Source of the DNA: Laetiporus sulphureus 93-53 | Lineage: Eukaryota > Basidiomycota > Agaricomycetes > Polyporales > Laetiporaceae | Reading direction: 5' to 3' | Assembly: GCF_001632365.1 (NCBI RefSeq) | Contig: NW_024468576.1 | Span: 1 to 64,000, forward strand | DNA length: 64,000 bases | Shown here: piece by piece, positions 32,392 through 44,195 of the stretch | Layout of the letters: the number at the start of each line of letters is the position of its first letter | Position numbering within the stretch: the first letter of the stretch is position 1 | Position numbers and translations under genes: made by a program | The notes under the pieces: model-generated | Seen by the model: only the letters and a program-made list of their open reading frames with translations | What the model was told of the DNA's origin: nothing | The model's database searches: none

Positions 32392-35300
32392 GGCAGCGAG
32401 CACACTGGGAGTGGTCCCGGCGGTTGGGCGATGTCAACAGACAGAAGAGAAGAGGGCATCAGCTTCGCAAGGTACTCTTATATTGTTCACAGCAAACGGA
32501 CCGCGACGGCCATCTGGAACGGGGATTACCATGGCGGTAGTCATCGGAAGACCTGAGAAAAATACAGAAAAACCTAGCATGACGTGTATTGGGCTGAGAT
32601 ATGCGCTAAATGTGAGAAAGATCCCGGCGGGGAGATCCAGGTTATCGCGGAAAACAACGTGTTGGAGGCGAGGCAAAGGAATGATGGTCAGAGGTTTGAT
32701 TCCCTCTCTCACGCGCCCAATTCTCCCAACCGCGCGCTCTTTGCAACCTGCGACCACGAAGCATCTCGTCTGCTGCTACACCGCGCTTGCTTGCTCGGAA
32801 GATTCCAGCCTGCTCCGAGTCCATATGCTCGCATACTCGTCTCCCGGTCGCTCAAACCGCAGGAACGCCCAATCACCGGCTTGGCAAGACTATAATTACA
32901 GTGCAATGATTCGTTGATACGATGCTTCAGAGCCTGCGGACAAGGCACTTCTCGACCTTCAGCCTTCTTGAGTTAGTCAAAATTACACCTTAACAGACTT
33001 CAAGACACCTGACGACTGCGCTCGTCATGGTGTGTTTCATCCTCGAACATATGCCACTATCATGATTGCAGACAGACCGTGTGAGACGGCCGAGCGCATG
33101 CCGTGAAGCTATCCGCCGGCGAGGCTCGTCCTCGGCCTCCCTAGTCTATCCTTGCGCCATTCTCAGCAGGTACCATCACGGAGGCTATGGTCTTCATGAG
33201 GCTGTGTGCCCGTAACGCAAACGCTGTGAACTGTGAGCGTGGCGCTCACGTTCGTTCGCAATTCAGGAATGATGCTTACGTTCACAGTAGTAAGGACATT
33301 GTGCCGACTCGCTGCGCTCATTACAGCAGAATGACACATCAACCAGCGCGCCCTACAAACTGCACCAGCAACTGTCGTTATCAATTAAATAGCGCTTCTG
33401 CCGGGGGCGTGCAAACACTGCAAAGGGACGAGGTCACCGAGACCTGTTAATTTCCCTGGCTTCTGACCATTCATTTACCGTTTCCGTCCGTTCAAATCCC
33501 GCTATCTGATCACTCCTGGCACCTGAACACGTCTGCAGCATCGCATATGACTCGAAACTCGTGCAAGGAAGAGCCAGAGAAGCCTTGCGATTTCTTGCTA
33601 GGATAACTCTAGCAGGTTCGGCTGCTCCGATCAGCATCCATGGGTGCGTCTCGGCAGAGGCCCGGGAACGACTCCTGTCGCTGAATGGCGGGTGTGCTGA
33701 TTGTTCGCCAGATGCGATGGGTGGCAGGACTGCTGCCGCGCTTCGGTCGCGACCCTGATGTGTTCTCAACATGCTGTGCCACACCGGTATGGACGCTCCG
33801 GTGCTACAGACAGCCGAATGCGTTCCGTATCGATTTCCCTCTCGTTGCACTTCTCGGGCCTCCTTCTGATGTACAACGTGGCAAGACATCCGGCACGAAG
33901 TCATGGTAAGTGTTCTCATGCGATACGAGGGAGAAACGCTACTTAGTGATCGACGATGATACGTTTTTGGCACAATACATACTGGCTCTGGGTTATGCAT
34001 CCTCGCAGCCCTCTGAAATACAAAGCCAACGGACTTTTGGACATTCCCACGCGTGGAAGTGCAGTGTTGCTTCTCTCAATCTTCCGCACGGATTGCGTCG
34101 TGGCGAGGCATCAACCGACCTGTCGCGACGGTCTCCTCTCCTGTGCGTCCGCCGAATGCCTCAAGGCTGCTCAATTGCTGTGTCGACGCCGCTCTCCCTG
34201 TGACCGACATCGTCTTGGCGGCAATCGTAACGCACTGTCAGCTCAGGCTTCGCTTCTGTTGCCTTTCTGTCTCAACCCACCATGCGGCGCACATCCGAAC
34301 TCCGAGTACGTACTCCATCGGATGTATCCCGCCGCAACCTTAGATATAGTCCGTACTCACCCGTGATCGTTTCGCACACATGCTTATGAGCGTCGTGACG
34401 TCCTCTGGCAACGCGGTCAATATCAGGCATGCTGCGCCCTTCAACTGCGAAGCCTACGCAATGGAGGTTATCGCCGAGTAGCGAGATGAACGACTTCTTT
34501 GCAGCAGGTGCGATGATGACGTCCCATCATTTAACATCGAGTACAATCTTCCGGCACGATGGGAGACGGTCCAGACACTCGCAGCCATCCGTTATGCACG
34601 CACCAACACTTAATGGCGACACGTTCATTGTATCTTTCATTTCCCCTGATGTACGTGCCTCGACGCGTGATGGACGGCCACGTCGCCAATAGCGTTTGCC
34701 TCGCCATCCTACCTTTGATAGCGCGTGGCTACCGCGTTGATGGGACTTCGAGATACGGGTATCGGAAACTTTGATGTTTGCGCATCTCCATTTAGATAAG
34801 GATGCGATTTTCCATCCGAGGCACTCGGGCCTAAGGATGGCATCTGTAAGGCTGTTTGCTGCCTGGAGATGGACTGACAGAGTGCGCAAATGCCCGATAG
34901 ATTCAATTCAATAACGGGTCCGACGAATCGCCTTATCCCGATATCGCTCGGAAACAGAAGTCTTGATGCACGATATTCACACCTGCATTGCGTTCGGGAA
35001 CATCAAGTAGGGCATTGTCCTTGGGAGGATGATTCCTGCACGAGGACCGTCGTCGGATGTCACGCAAAGCAAATTCCAGCAACAAAGTTCTCTCACTCCT
35101 ACAAACCTTGAGTCTCTGCATTGGCAATGTAACAAGCTTCAACGCTTGGCTACTGCGGATATGCTCTAAGCTAGCCCCCTCTGGCATCGCTGGGTCCTAT
35201 CGACATATCGCGTTCATCGAGCACCTCGCAAGCCTACCGCGCAACACCTCCCAGATCATCACAAATAGGCACAGATATCGAATCCGACTTGCTTGTCGTA

Positions 35301-37113
35301 CTCAAGGCTGAAGAATGCATCTTATCGAGCGATTCACTTCCCAATTTCATTCTGGCTGAACAAGGTTCACATTCTGGGCTGACATGCGGCCGTATAATAT
35401 CAGCAATGCGCAGGATTCACTTATGTCGTGCTGGTCCACCAGAGGAAGTGTGAAGTGATGTTTCACTTGTATGCTGGAAGTTCAAGCGAAGTCCGAATAT
35501 CATCCAGACACGGTATAATGTCGGGTTCGACGGCGAAGAGATGTCACACGAAGCTTCCGGACAACGTTGCGAATAAGGAGCATGGTATTGGTACGTAAGA
35601 AAAACGTAGGGCCCGCTCAACCACCCATCACAATCATCAGAAGGTTAAGCATACAGCTGTCGGGACATGAGGATCGTGCCTTCGGCAGCTATCTCCAAAC
35701 GAGAAGAACCATCGGTAATAGCGTCTGGAACGACATCATCTTCCTCGTCGTCATCCTGTCGTCTACGTGAAGGTGATGAATAGTGAGAGACGACAATCAA
35801 CCAGCATCGATTGTGAATGTCAAACCTTCAACGTCAATACTTCCCGGGCTGACGCAGTATGTACTATTGCATATAGCATTGTGTAGCACTAAGAAGCTGC
35901 TGCACGCAATATCTGTAACATTAATTCGGGACGAAATCGCATGCTAGCGTCAAAGCCATCGGTGTCCAGCTCCGATCGCTCACAGTGAAGGCTGGGACGG
36001 CTGAGCAGTGAGAAGGCCAAATGACTTCGTCTCAGGCGACGGTTGCAACTCAATTACGAATAACTCACCCGTTGCCACCAGCAACAGTAATCCCACAGCA
36101 ATTTCCTACGCGATCTCCTCCACTTTACAGCTGTAGAATTAAAAATAGTAATCTCCATTCGCTGTTGCTAATGGAGAGCATGCCACCTAGTGCCACATCA
36201 TTCAAATAGAACGAGTTTTCTTATCACGCTGGGATAACGGCAACTCACTCGAAAATTCGGCGAAATTCTCACTCACCGGAAGCACGACAGCGTCCATAAA
36301 AGCATTGCATAGTGATGAGCAAGTGACACCACAGATACGCTGGTCTTTCTGTTGCTTTCAACAACTTCAATCTCTTGTGAGAGTGTTAGCATGGCTTCAA
36401 TATCACCAGTACTAAGTCATATTTCAGCATTCCGGCAGTGTGTTAACGCGTATCGATGCTTCCTCAACGGTTGCGGCCAAAAGTGTCATTCGATATTACT
36501 GTGATAACGGCAGTTGTGAGGTGAACAGGAAGAAAAGATCATTGAAGCGATGTACTCACAAGATGTTATAAGGTTCATTGATGCAGCGAATGAGCTAACA
36601 TCCCGAATTGATGTGGCCGGGAACAACGCGTGAAGAGCAACGGGTAAATTTCCTTCTTCGGTCATCGTTCAGAGATAGACAGTTCGTCCCTATGACACGC
36701 TCTTGCAGCGAAAAATGTTCCGCGCAGTGCGCTCACAATACGCACATCAATCGCACAACGATCTTGCGACGTCATCTCGAGAATGAGGTGGATACGGGTT
36801 CGTGAGTTCGTGAACACCAGAAGACCTCAGATGACGCATTGCCGACGAAACATGTAACATTTGGATGCAGCTGTGTTGAAAGCGGACCCCGGAGGGATTG
36901 AGCTGAGCAGGGAGCCCTCAGGCGAGATGGTGACGCAAGGATCATGGACGGGGCATAGCAAGCGCGGGTTCCGTCTCAGTTCCAGATTGGGCGCAGTTCA
37001 CAAATAATCCTGTCCTCGACGTTTGCTCGACCTATATTTATCGTTGAAACACCTCGCCTGTCTGACACGGTGCAACTTCATGCTGGCCATTTAATTCTAA
37101 CAATTTCTAAGCA
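32392..37113. other. 4.7 kb without a supportable gene
   Basis: Open frames here are short, overlap on both strands and show no family motifs or consistent splice joins. No terminal repeats, zinc knuckles or transposase landmarks were found. It may hold old, fully decayed mobile DNA, regulatory DNA or non-coding RNA. The first 500 bp should contain the promoter of the Ser/Pro-rich gene. Confidence 0.5.
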
Positions 37114-38909
37114 TCAGATCTGCGCCTCTGCGCCTCTCTCTCTCACCTCACTAGCCTCCAATGTAGGCTTCTGCATATCAGACTTCGATGCCTCTCGCCT
37201 TCAACTCCTGCATGATTCGCTCAAAGCTTCCTTGTGCCGCACGCGTCCAACGCTCCGGCACTGTCGGGTCTTCAATCGACATGTCGCGCTCGTAAAACAC
37301 CTGCAAAAGGCATTCAAATACCTCATCTCAACATACAGCCGCATACATCGTACCTCAAATGAGAAAGGGCCTCTCCACCCCGTCTTCAACACCGCCTCAC
37401 AAACGTCCACGACCGGCAAATACCCGCCATACTTCCTCCCCACGAGCTCGTCCATATACGGCAGCGGCCGCCACGCGTTCGACCACGCGTACAATGGGTC
37501 GATGCCCTTCTTGCGCGCGCTCTGCTTCAGCTCCTCGATACCCCTCTTCCCGCCATTCGCCCCGCCCGGATGGGCGCCGTCAGAGATCTGGAAGTAAAAG
37601 ATCTTCTCGGGCGGGAGAGTGTCGGCGAGCCTGGAGAGCGAGTTGCGCAGTAACTGCGAGGCGTACTCGGTACTGAACGGGTTCGCGGAGGGGTTGGATG
37701 CAGAGAAAAGCGGCTGAAGGAGGCCAGTGGGTGAAGTGGGAGAGGCGAAAGCACGGGCTGAGGTGGTGCATAGGAATTTACGTCAAATAGGAAGATGTAG
37801 TGCTACTCACCACAAATCTGGAAGGTATCAAGACAGAGCCCGAAGTTTGGGCGGTCAACTCGCTTGCAGATGTCCCAGGTATCCTCCCAAGTGTTACTGC
37901 ATTACACTCTATCAGATATGAATATAATCCGAATCGGTGCTTACATGTGACAACCCCATGCCCACATCTCGTATGCACTGAGGATGACCCAGAATGATGT
38001 CAGTCACGGTAAGCATCCCGGATTGTGTATGGGATGCTCTCTTAACGAAGACGTCTCACAAGCAACGAGAAGGATCCAGTCAGATGCGCGCATGATAGGA
38101 CCACGTTTAGGCGCAGATATGTACTTCGCTGTAACGTATATGCGCATATGTAGTGAGACACGCAGCGGACCGAATATCCAGCAGTTAGAGCCGGCATGAT
38201 GTGCGAAATTCTTGGAGCAGGTAGCGTGTAGATGCGTGCGCGCAGGACATTCAACGAAGAAGAAACACGTACATCTTAATGGGAGGCTGTTCCTTTGCTG
38301 CAGCATCTGCCAAGTCACGCAAATCGCGCGCGATCAGGTTGCGGTCTTTGCTACTGGACGGGTCGTCTGAAGAGCTGACTTGGAGTATTTCACAGTTCAG
38401 TGCCTAGCGAGGAGGTGGAATTTATAGCCGCATTTATGCAAATGTATACTCGTGTGATTATGCACCTTTAGCACCTTGAACCATGCATGCGCACGTTCCA
38501 TTCCATGAGCCCGCTTCGCTTCGTCTGCGTATCCTTCGAGCTCGGAGAAGCTAGTTGGCGTCAGCCCCTCAATTTACTACCGAAAGAACACCTGAATGAA
38601 GATCACGCACGGATGCACTGCCAATAGCTTCACTCCTAACGAATTGCAGAGCTTCGAGATCTCGTTTGCAGCACCAATCAACTTGTCGAGGTCTCTCTGC
38701 CCTCCATCGTCGAGCTTTTTGTAGTCTGGATGGAGCTGCGACGCGTACATCTCGAGATCCGGGAATGCCACTTCGGCGAAAAGAAAGCCTGCAGCAGCAA
38801 TAGCGCGCAGTTTGTCCGGGAGGATATGTGATGGGTGCATGCCTGCCGAGTCAGTAGAGTAGGCGAGTGTCTGTGAGAGGATCTGTGCGAGGGGACTTGT
38901 CGATAACAT
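37114..38909 (-). CDS. TIM-barrel sugar-phosphate isomerase/epimerase-like protein
   Basis: The AP-endonuclease-2/xylose-isomerase-like barrel family includes hydroxypyruvate isomerases, inosose dehydratases and 3-dehydroshikimate dehydratases; the substrate here is not known. The ATG is at 38909 and TGA ends at 37114, with about seven exons. The barrel can be read in order: S-A-G-M-H-P-S-H-I-L-P-D-K-L, E-V-A-F-P-D-L-E, I-L-Q-V-S-S-S-D-D, then A-Y-E-M-W-A-W-G-C-H, N-F-G-L-C-L-D-T-F-Q, Y-F-Q-I-S-D-G-A-H-P and F-S-F-E-V-F-Y-E. The Glu, Asp, His and Glu in the last four blocks match the expected divalent-metal ligands. Joins such as C-H|I-N-T-W-E-D keep the frame, so the gene appears intact. Quinate-pathway dehydratase is one possible role. 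Confidence 0.8.
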
Positions 38910-40649
38910 GATGATTCAAGCGAGTGTCTGGAGGCAGCAAGCTCGAGATTCAAAATAGTTTAGATTTTGTACACAGAATGCCGATGTGTTGTACGGAGAG
39001 AGCGTTCGGAGAACATGACGTCAAGCGGGGCATATTAGCGCGGTTCACGCTGTCACCGCCAGCCTTTGTCCAGGTCTTCAGTTTATCAAAGTATTTTACA
39101 ACGCATATATCTTACGCTCACTAGGAGAGGAGTCGTTTTGTGAGCATCGTCTCGCCCTGATCTGCGACAGCAAGGGTGGCACTTTCCGCTAGTAGGATCG
39201 CATCAGCTGCCAGTCCGTAATGATACCTGCATGCGCAGAAGGCAAATACATAGTGCACGAAGGATGTCGCCGCACATCATGCGTCAATGTTCAACGTGTA
39301 TGCGCATGTTATAGGAAGCTTGTAGCTCTTTCAGTTGGAAGGCCAGAAGTAACTAAAGCAGAGGGCGGGGATATGACAGGCGCATTGCGGGATGTGGCGT
39401 GGGAGCCTCTATGGATGGTCACGCTTCGTCCTGACTCTCTCGCTGCCATGCGCACCGTTGTCGTTCCATCATAAACTGCTTCCTACAGTGGCTTTTCTCT
39501 AGGCCTGCGCTTAATGAGAGGTTCTACCTGGCTCGGGCTTTTTCAACGCAGGTCCTTCCGCTCGCCGCCTTCCGCTACCAGAGACAATAGAAACCGCTTG
39601 ATTGCGTGAAACGAGAGCGACTGATCGCATCCGATTCTCGTGGTGCATGGATAGGCTCGATTGCGTGTAGTGCTCCTGCGACTGCAACCTTTAGTAGGCT
39701 ATTTCTGAATTGCACTCGATTGAACTGGCCACTCATCGCCTGATAGGGTCTGCGCATCTCTCCACTGCTTCGTCTCATGCAGCAGGTCGGATGATGCGGG
39801 AAATGCACCCGACCCTTTGACTCTGGAAGGCACATTGTATGTAAAGATACATTTGAAAGATGTCAAGTATTTCCTTTTAGTGTCTTTCGTGCAAAGCCGA
39901 TCTGATCTAATAGAGCTTTACTACTCGTAACGTCAGCATGCCACAGGACCGTGCGTGCGATTGTTTCAATCTGTTGCTGATCCCATTCGGTCTTATAACA
40001 CATTCTGCCGCGTTGTATTCTTTGGAGACAGAAGAGATCATGTGTGCCCATTCACATCGAGCGTTGCGCTTTCTTTTGGGACTTTACTCGATTGAAAGTG
40101 CAAGATGGACAATGTCAGAATCTGTCTGCTCAATGCAACGTCCGGAGAATCAATTTCCACCGAACGCTGCAATATCAGACGTTTTCTGCTTATTCATCGC
40201 GGCAGTTGTACTGAGCTTCTCGAGCACTCCTTTTTGTGGCAGTCCTGTAGTATTCGCATAGAGGACGCCGAGACTCAGGAATCGGTCCCAAGTGGGGATC
40301 AAGCGTTTGAGGGTGGATCTTAGGCATTGTCGTCTGTGTCTGCATCAGGTTGAACATCTTAAGTTACTTTCGGGGATTTGGCAACGCTATCTCGAATCAG
40401 AGCGAGTGAACATGATGAGACACAAACGACAATCTGTGAGAGTGGTATAGTTTGCATCAAGCTGATGTACAAAAGCTCTGTCCCGAGCTCATCAGGCTGA
40501 GCTCTCGATACCATTGAATCCAGGCGGCTCGGTTGTTCGAGGCAGCTGTAACCGGTTCAGCTCCGTTTGGGTATATATATATTCCCAGGCGCCCCTACCC
40601 TCGTTTTCTTCTGCCCACGACAATCACTACAGTCAACAGCAGATTCAAC
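38910..40649. other. Intergenic, no gene supported
   Basis: No coding exon, repeat or RNA was recognised in 1.7 kb apart from the TATA-like site just upstream of the first PARP-like gene. Confidence 0.4.
40572..40582 (+). promoter_or_regulatory. TATA box of the first PARP-like gene
   Basis: TATATATATAT lies 68-78 bp before the ATG at 40650, in an otherwise C-rich upstream stretch. Spacing suits a short 5' leader. Confidence 0.5.
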
Positions 40650-42548
40650 ATGTGTCCCGACAGGAGCAGGAACCAGAATACACCATGCAAGTATCCAGGA
40701 TGCGAGAACACCGTCTGGAAGGACCCGGACGGTTCGTATTCGTCGTACTGTGGACTGACTCATCGCGATGCGATGGCGCAGATCACGAACAAGGACATCC
40801 CCAACTGCAAGGTCTGTGCTCGCTGTTGTCTCCCATTTGGCGATCGTGTGAGCCAATGCCCTGCTAGAGCTGCAATGTTCGGCCAGTCTACGTAGAGAAC
40901 GGGCGTAGTAGGTCTAGCAGGCATGACTGCCACGTAGTCGATGTTGAATATGTGTTATCGCGTTTGCAGAGCACGACTTCTGCGGTCTTCGGTGTGCCAG
41001 GTCTTATGGCAATGGCGGACGACGCCGTTCGAATTCCTTGACCAGAGTGCCTGCCGTCTTACCGACCAACAATGGCCGATGCCAGATCCCTGGGTGTGTC
41101 AAGCCGGCCTTCAAAAATCCAGATCAGACATTCAGCCAGTATTGTTCTAACGGACATCGGTCGTGAGTATGATGATGCTGCCCTATACACGTCGTTATTT
41201 ACGACGTGCTCTGACAGGATGGCGGTCACCAAATGTTTCGCCGAAGCTTGTCTGCTGTATGTATTCGTCGTGCAGCAGCCTGCCCTTAAGACAGCTCACA
41301 ACATCACTTCACAGCTGTGATAAATACCCTAAATCGGTACTGAATGGAAAATTGTCCGATTTCTGCTCGAGGAAGTGTGGACAAGATGCAGTGGCTGATG
41401 GTGACTAAGATAATAGCGATGTCAAGGATGGCATTTTTCTCAACATATTGTTTACAGCTCCGCGGATTTTGCATGTTCCAAGTGCTCACAAGATTTACAA
41501 TGAGGGTATGTCTTCGATGCGAGGTCAGCTGACATTGAGATTGACAGTGTGATCAGTCGAGAAGCAATTCCTTGATGGGTGGAAGCATCCGACTTCGACG
41601 AAGCCAACCATCATGAAGGTAAGGCACTCCGCCATCGTGAAAACTATCATCTGATGTGGTCGCGTAGATTTACCGCATCTACAGCGATAAGGATCACAAT
41701 GAACATTTCTGTCGGTATAGGTATGTTCTCTGCAATGCCCTGACAAAATAGTTCTCCGAATTAATGTAGGATCCCGTCAGATTGTCGGTAGAGCGCAAAC
41801 GTGGATTAGACGACGGCAACAGCAAGCGGCGCTGGCATGGAACGGTTCGTACCTGCCAATTGGGAGACAACGAGAACTTGAACCTGCGTATGTGCAACGA
41901 CGACGAGTGTTCGCTGTGCTGCATCATTCGAGTCAGTACATGGCACAGGTTGTCATTTGACCACCTAATACTGACTGCAATTGACGGCACAGTCGTCGTT
42001 CCGGCTCGCGAAGTTCGGCGCCAAAACCAACTTCGGTCGCTTTGGAGAAGGCATCTACACTTCCGCCACGTCCTCCAAGGTAAGCTATGATTCTTGCGAC
42101 ATCCTATTGATGCTGATATCCTATTGTTTGTTCTTACGTTAGGCGAACGATTATAATGACGAGCTAGGAGGTTCGCCTTACAGGACTATGCTCCTCAATG
42201 ACGTAGTTATTGGTAAGACAATCAAGTTGATGCAGGATAACGAAGATCTCAAGGCGGTGCGTTCCAATGCTGCCTGCTGAATGAGCTTATCCAATGTCTG
42301 ACGTCCAGCCGCCTGGCGACCACGACTCTGTGACTGGCGAGCCTGGAGGATCCTTGAACTATGATGAGTGTATTGGTAAGCATCTTTTGTCCGACAACAG
42401 TGCGTGAGCTGATCTGGACTTATGGTTGGCAGTGTACAAGGTGCGGTTCTCACACGCTTCGAATGCACGAATTCGAATCCATGTTTACATCACTGAACAG
42501 AACGAAGCCATACGTCCCCTTTTCCTTCTCATTTATCGAATGAATTAG
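40650..42548 (+). CDS. PARP-like ADP-ribosyltransferase with Cys-rich N-terminus (copy 1)
   Basis: About 14 short exons run from ATG 40650 to TAG 42548. Four Cys/His modules come first: C-K-Y-P-G-C...Y-C-G-L-T-H-R; C-K-S-C-N-V-R-P-V-Y-V-E-N-G...H-D-F-C-G-L-R-C-A; C-Q-I-P-G-C...Y-C-S-N-G-H-R; and C-D-K-Y-P...D-F-C-S-R-K-C-G. They probably bind zinc. Then comes a PARP-type catalytic domain: K-Q-F-L-D-G-W-K-H-P, R-R-W-H-G-T, a Cys cluster (C-x5-C-S-L-C-C), N-F-G-R-F-G-E-G-I-Y-T-S-A-T-S-S-K and Y-D-E-C-I-V-Y-K. The His of W-H-G-T, Tyr of G-I-Y-T and Glu before C-I-V-Y form the H-Y-E triad of active PARPs. Every junction I checked keeps frame, so it looks functional. Targets and chain-forming ability are unknown. 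Confidence 0.85.
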
Positions 42549-43063
42549 GGCGGAAATGCTAAAGCGCCCTTCTTTACGGAATCGAGGAAGTACAGGGTTT
42601 GATGGTGAATTGTGATCTTGTTTCTTGTACGCTTCAATGTTTGGTGCTGAGTTTTAGGGATGTATTGGATATGGATATTGCTATTGCTACGGAGGACGAC
42701 ACGGGCTTGATGCAGATCCGCTACAATCGCTAGGAAGAGCTCAATAGTATGTATGGTCCATGTATGTGGTACATAAAATGTAGTAGAGAAAAGTGCAATC
42801 GTGCGCGCAGCAACACCTAGGTCGTAGAACACCAAGTCTTGCGGGCAGGAGCAAACTCGCTGGAAACTCCCGCCAACGAGTCCGCAGCATTGGTACACCA
42901 TTGGGCCTCCGAGGACTGGTATCAAAGGCACAAGTACCAAGAGCCAGATGCAGACTGCGCTGCGACGCTTATGTGCAAACAAGCCCCAAAGCATACGCTA
43001 AACATGACTATCAGCGTAAGGATGAGAATGTGCTCCGATAGAATGCATACCTCCGGAGGGACG

Positions 43064-44021
43064 TCACAAGCGCGACTTGTTCCATCTGTCTCTGACCCGC
43101 ATGAGCGCCTTGCCGAGCTCGTTCCTGCCATTTCCGTCCCGACCAACTCCCCAGAATGAGTCGACCTGTAAAAATATATGATGAACATCACGGCCTCACG
43201 ACATAGTCAATCGATACGAGTCGATGGTCGCCAGAATCGCGATTACTCACCGGACTATCCTCGATCAATTGGCTCTCACCCGTGTCAAGGAGCATGCGGC
43301 GAAGGTGTGAGTGTTGAGTAAACTTGGCCTCGAGGATCATGTCCATGATGCCCACGTTGACGTCGAACCAGTCGGAGCGCTGCAGCCTGCGCGACCGCGC
43401 GGCTTCCTCCAGGGCGGCGCGTGCGGAAGGGAGCCGACGTATCCGCTCCGCGAGTGCTGGATCTGTGTCTAGGAACTTGTGCGCCTGGAACACTGGGATT
43501 GGGAGCCACTCTCAGCATCCGTGAGGAAGATGGAGGCTCGCATTGAAACGTACGATGTTCTGCTGTTGGATAAACCTTCCCAGCAAACTCGACAGGATGA
43601 GGAGAGAAATTCGTGAATCTGTGTATACACGTTGGTTGCGAGTGAGCATAGCCAGAACACGGTGCCACTCACTCATAATACGGTTGATCACGGTGGTAGA
43701 ACAGAATGGGTTTCACAGGCCGATGACTGCGCATACGCGGACTGGACAAATCGTGCATCTCATAGTCGGTCTGAGGAACATCCCGAGCATGTAAATTGCC
43801 ATATCTTTGGGGTCCCGCTGAGAGTAGGTGGTCAGCGCAAAAGTCAGATCCTAGTGTGTGTGCACTGTTATACCATTGGGCTCTTCGTCCACGTCCATAG
43901 GAACCGAGTCTTGACCATGATATGAGTAGGTCATGGGCCTCCTCCACGACCGGACGGGAATGATGCACCAAGCGAACACACAGGTCATGATTGCAAGAAG
44001 AGCAAAGACAACGGCAAACAT
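43064..44021 (-). CDS. NADAR-domain protein (COG3236/YbiA-like) with N-terminal membrane segment
   Basis: Five exons (44021-43874, 43817-43673, 43618-43554, 43492-43251, 43165-43064) give 233 residues. Residues 3-22 are hydrophobic (F-A-V-V-F-A-L-L-A-I-M-T-C-V-F), then R-S-W-R-R, which looks like a signal anchor. The NADAR fold follows and is complete: F-T-N-F-S-P-H-P-V-E-F, Y-P-T-A-E-H-L-F-Q-A-H-K-F-L, S-D-W-F-D-V-N-V-G-I-M-D, A-K-F-T-Q-H and F-W-G-V-G-R-D-G-N-G-R-N-E-L-G. NADAR/COG3236 proteins are N-glycosidases: some act on riboflavin-pathway intermediates, others remove ADP-ribose from guanine. It lies between two PARP-like genes, which makes ADP-ribosyl removal the more interesting reading, still an inference. 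Confidence 0.85.
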
Positions 44022-44195
44022 GCGAGCGGTGATTATGATTATATGATGAGCTCTCACACTAGATGATCAAAGTCAAATATATGTCGAAAACCGGACGTTT
44101 ATTGAATGAAGAATTAAAAGTGGGCCGTGAAAGTTGAGCTCGAAGAGTAGCACGGTTGGGCCGAGGGCTGATCAGGGCCATGCGGGAGGCAATAT

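Noticed and set aside
32315..32917. 200-codon plus-strand frame at the start of the Ser/Pro-rich gene
   Set aside because: It begins within the opposite-strand gene, lacks motifs and looks like a shadow frame.
33434..34370. Several 90-190-codon frames on both strands
   Set aside because: They overlap one another, have no recognisable motifs and use near-cognate starts; treated as chance frames.
42545..42994. 149-codon minus-strand frame with hydrophobic stretches after PARP-like copy 1
   Set aside because: It has an ATG and some membrane-like segments, but overlaps the 3' end of the PARP-like gene and matches no family; too weak to call.
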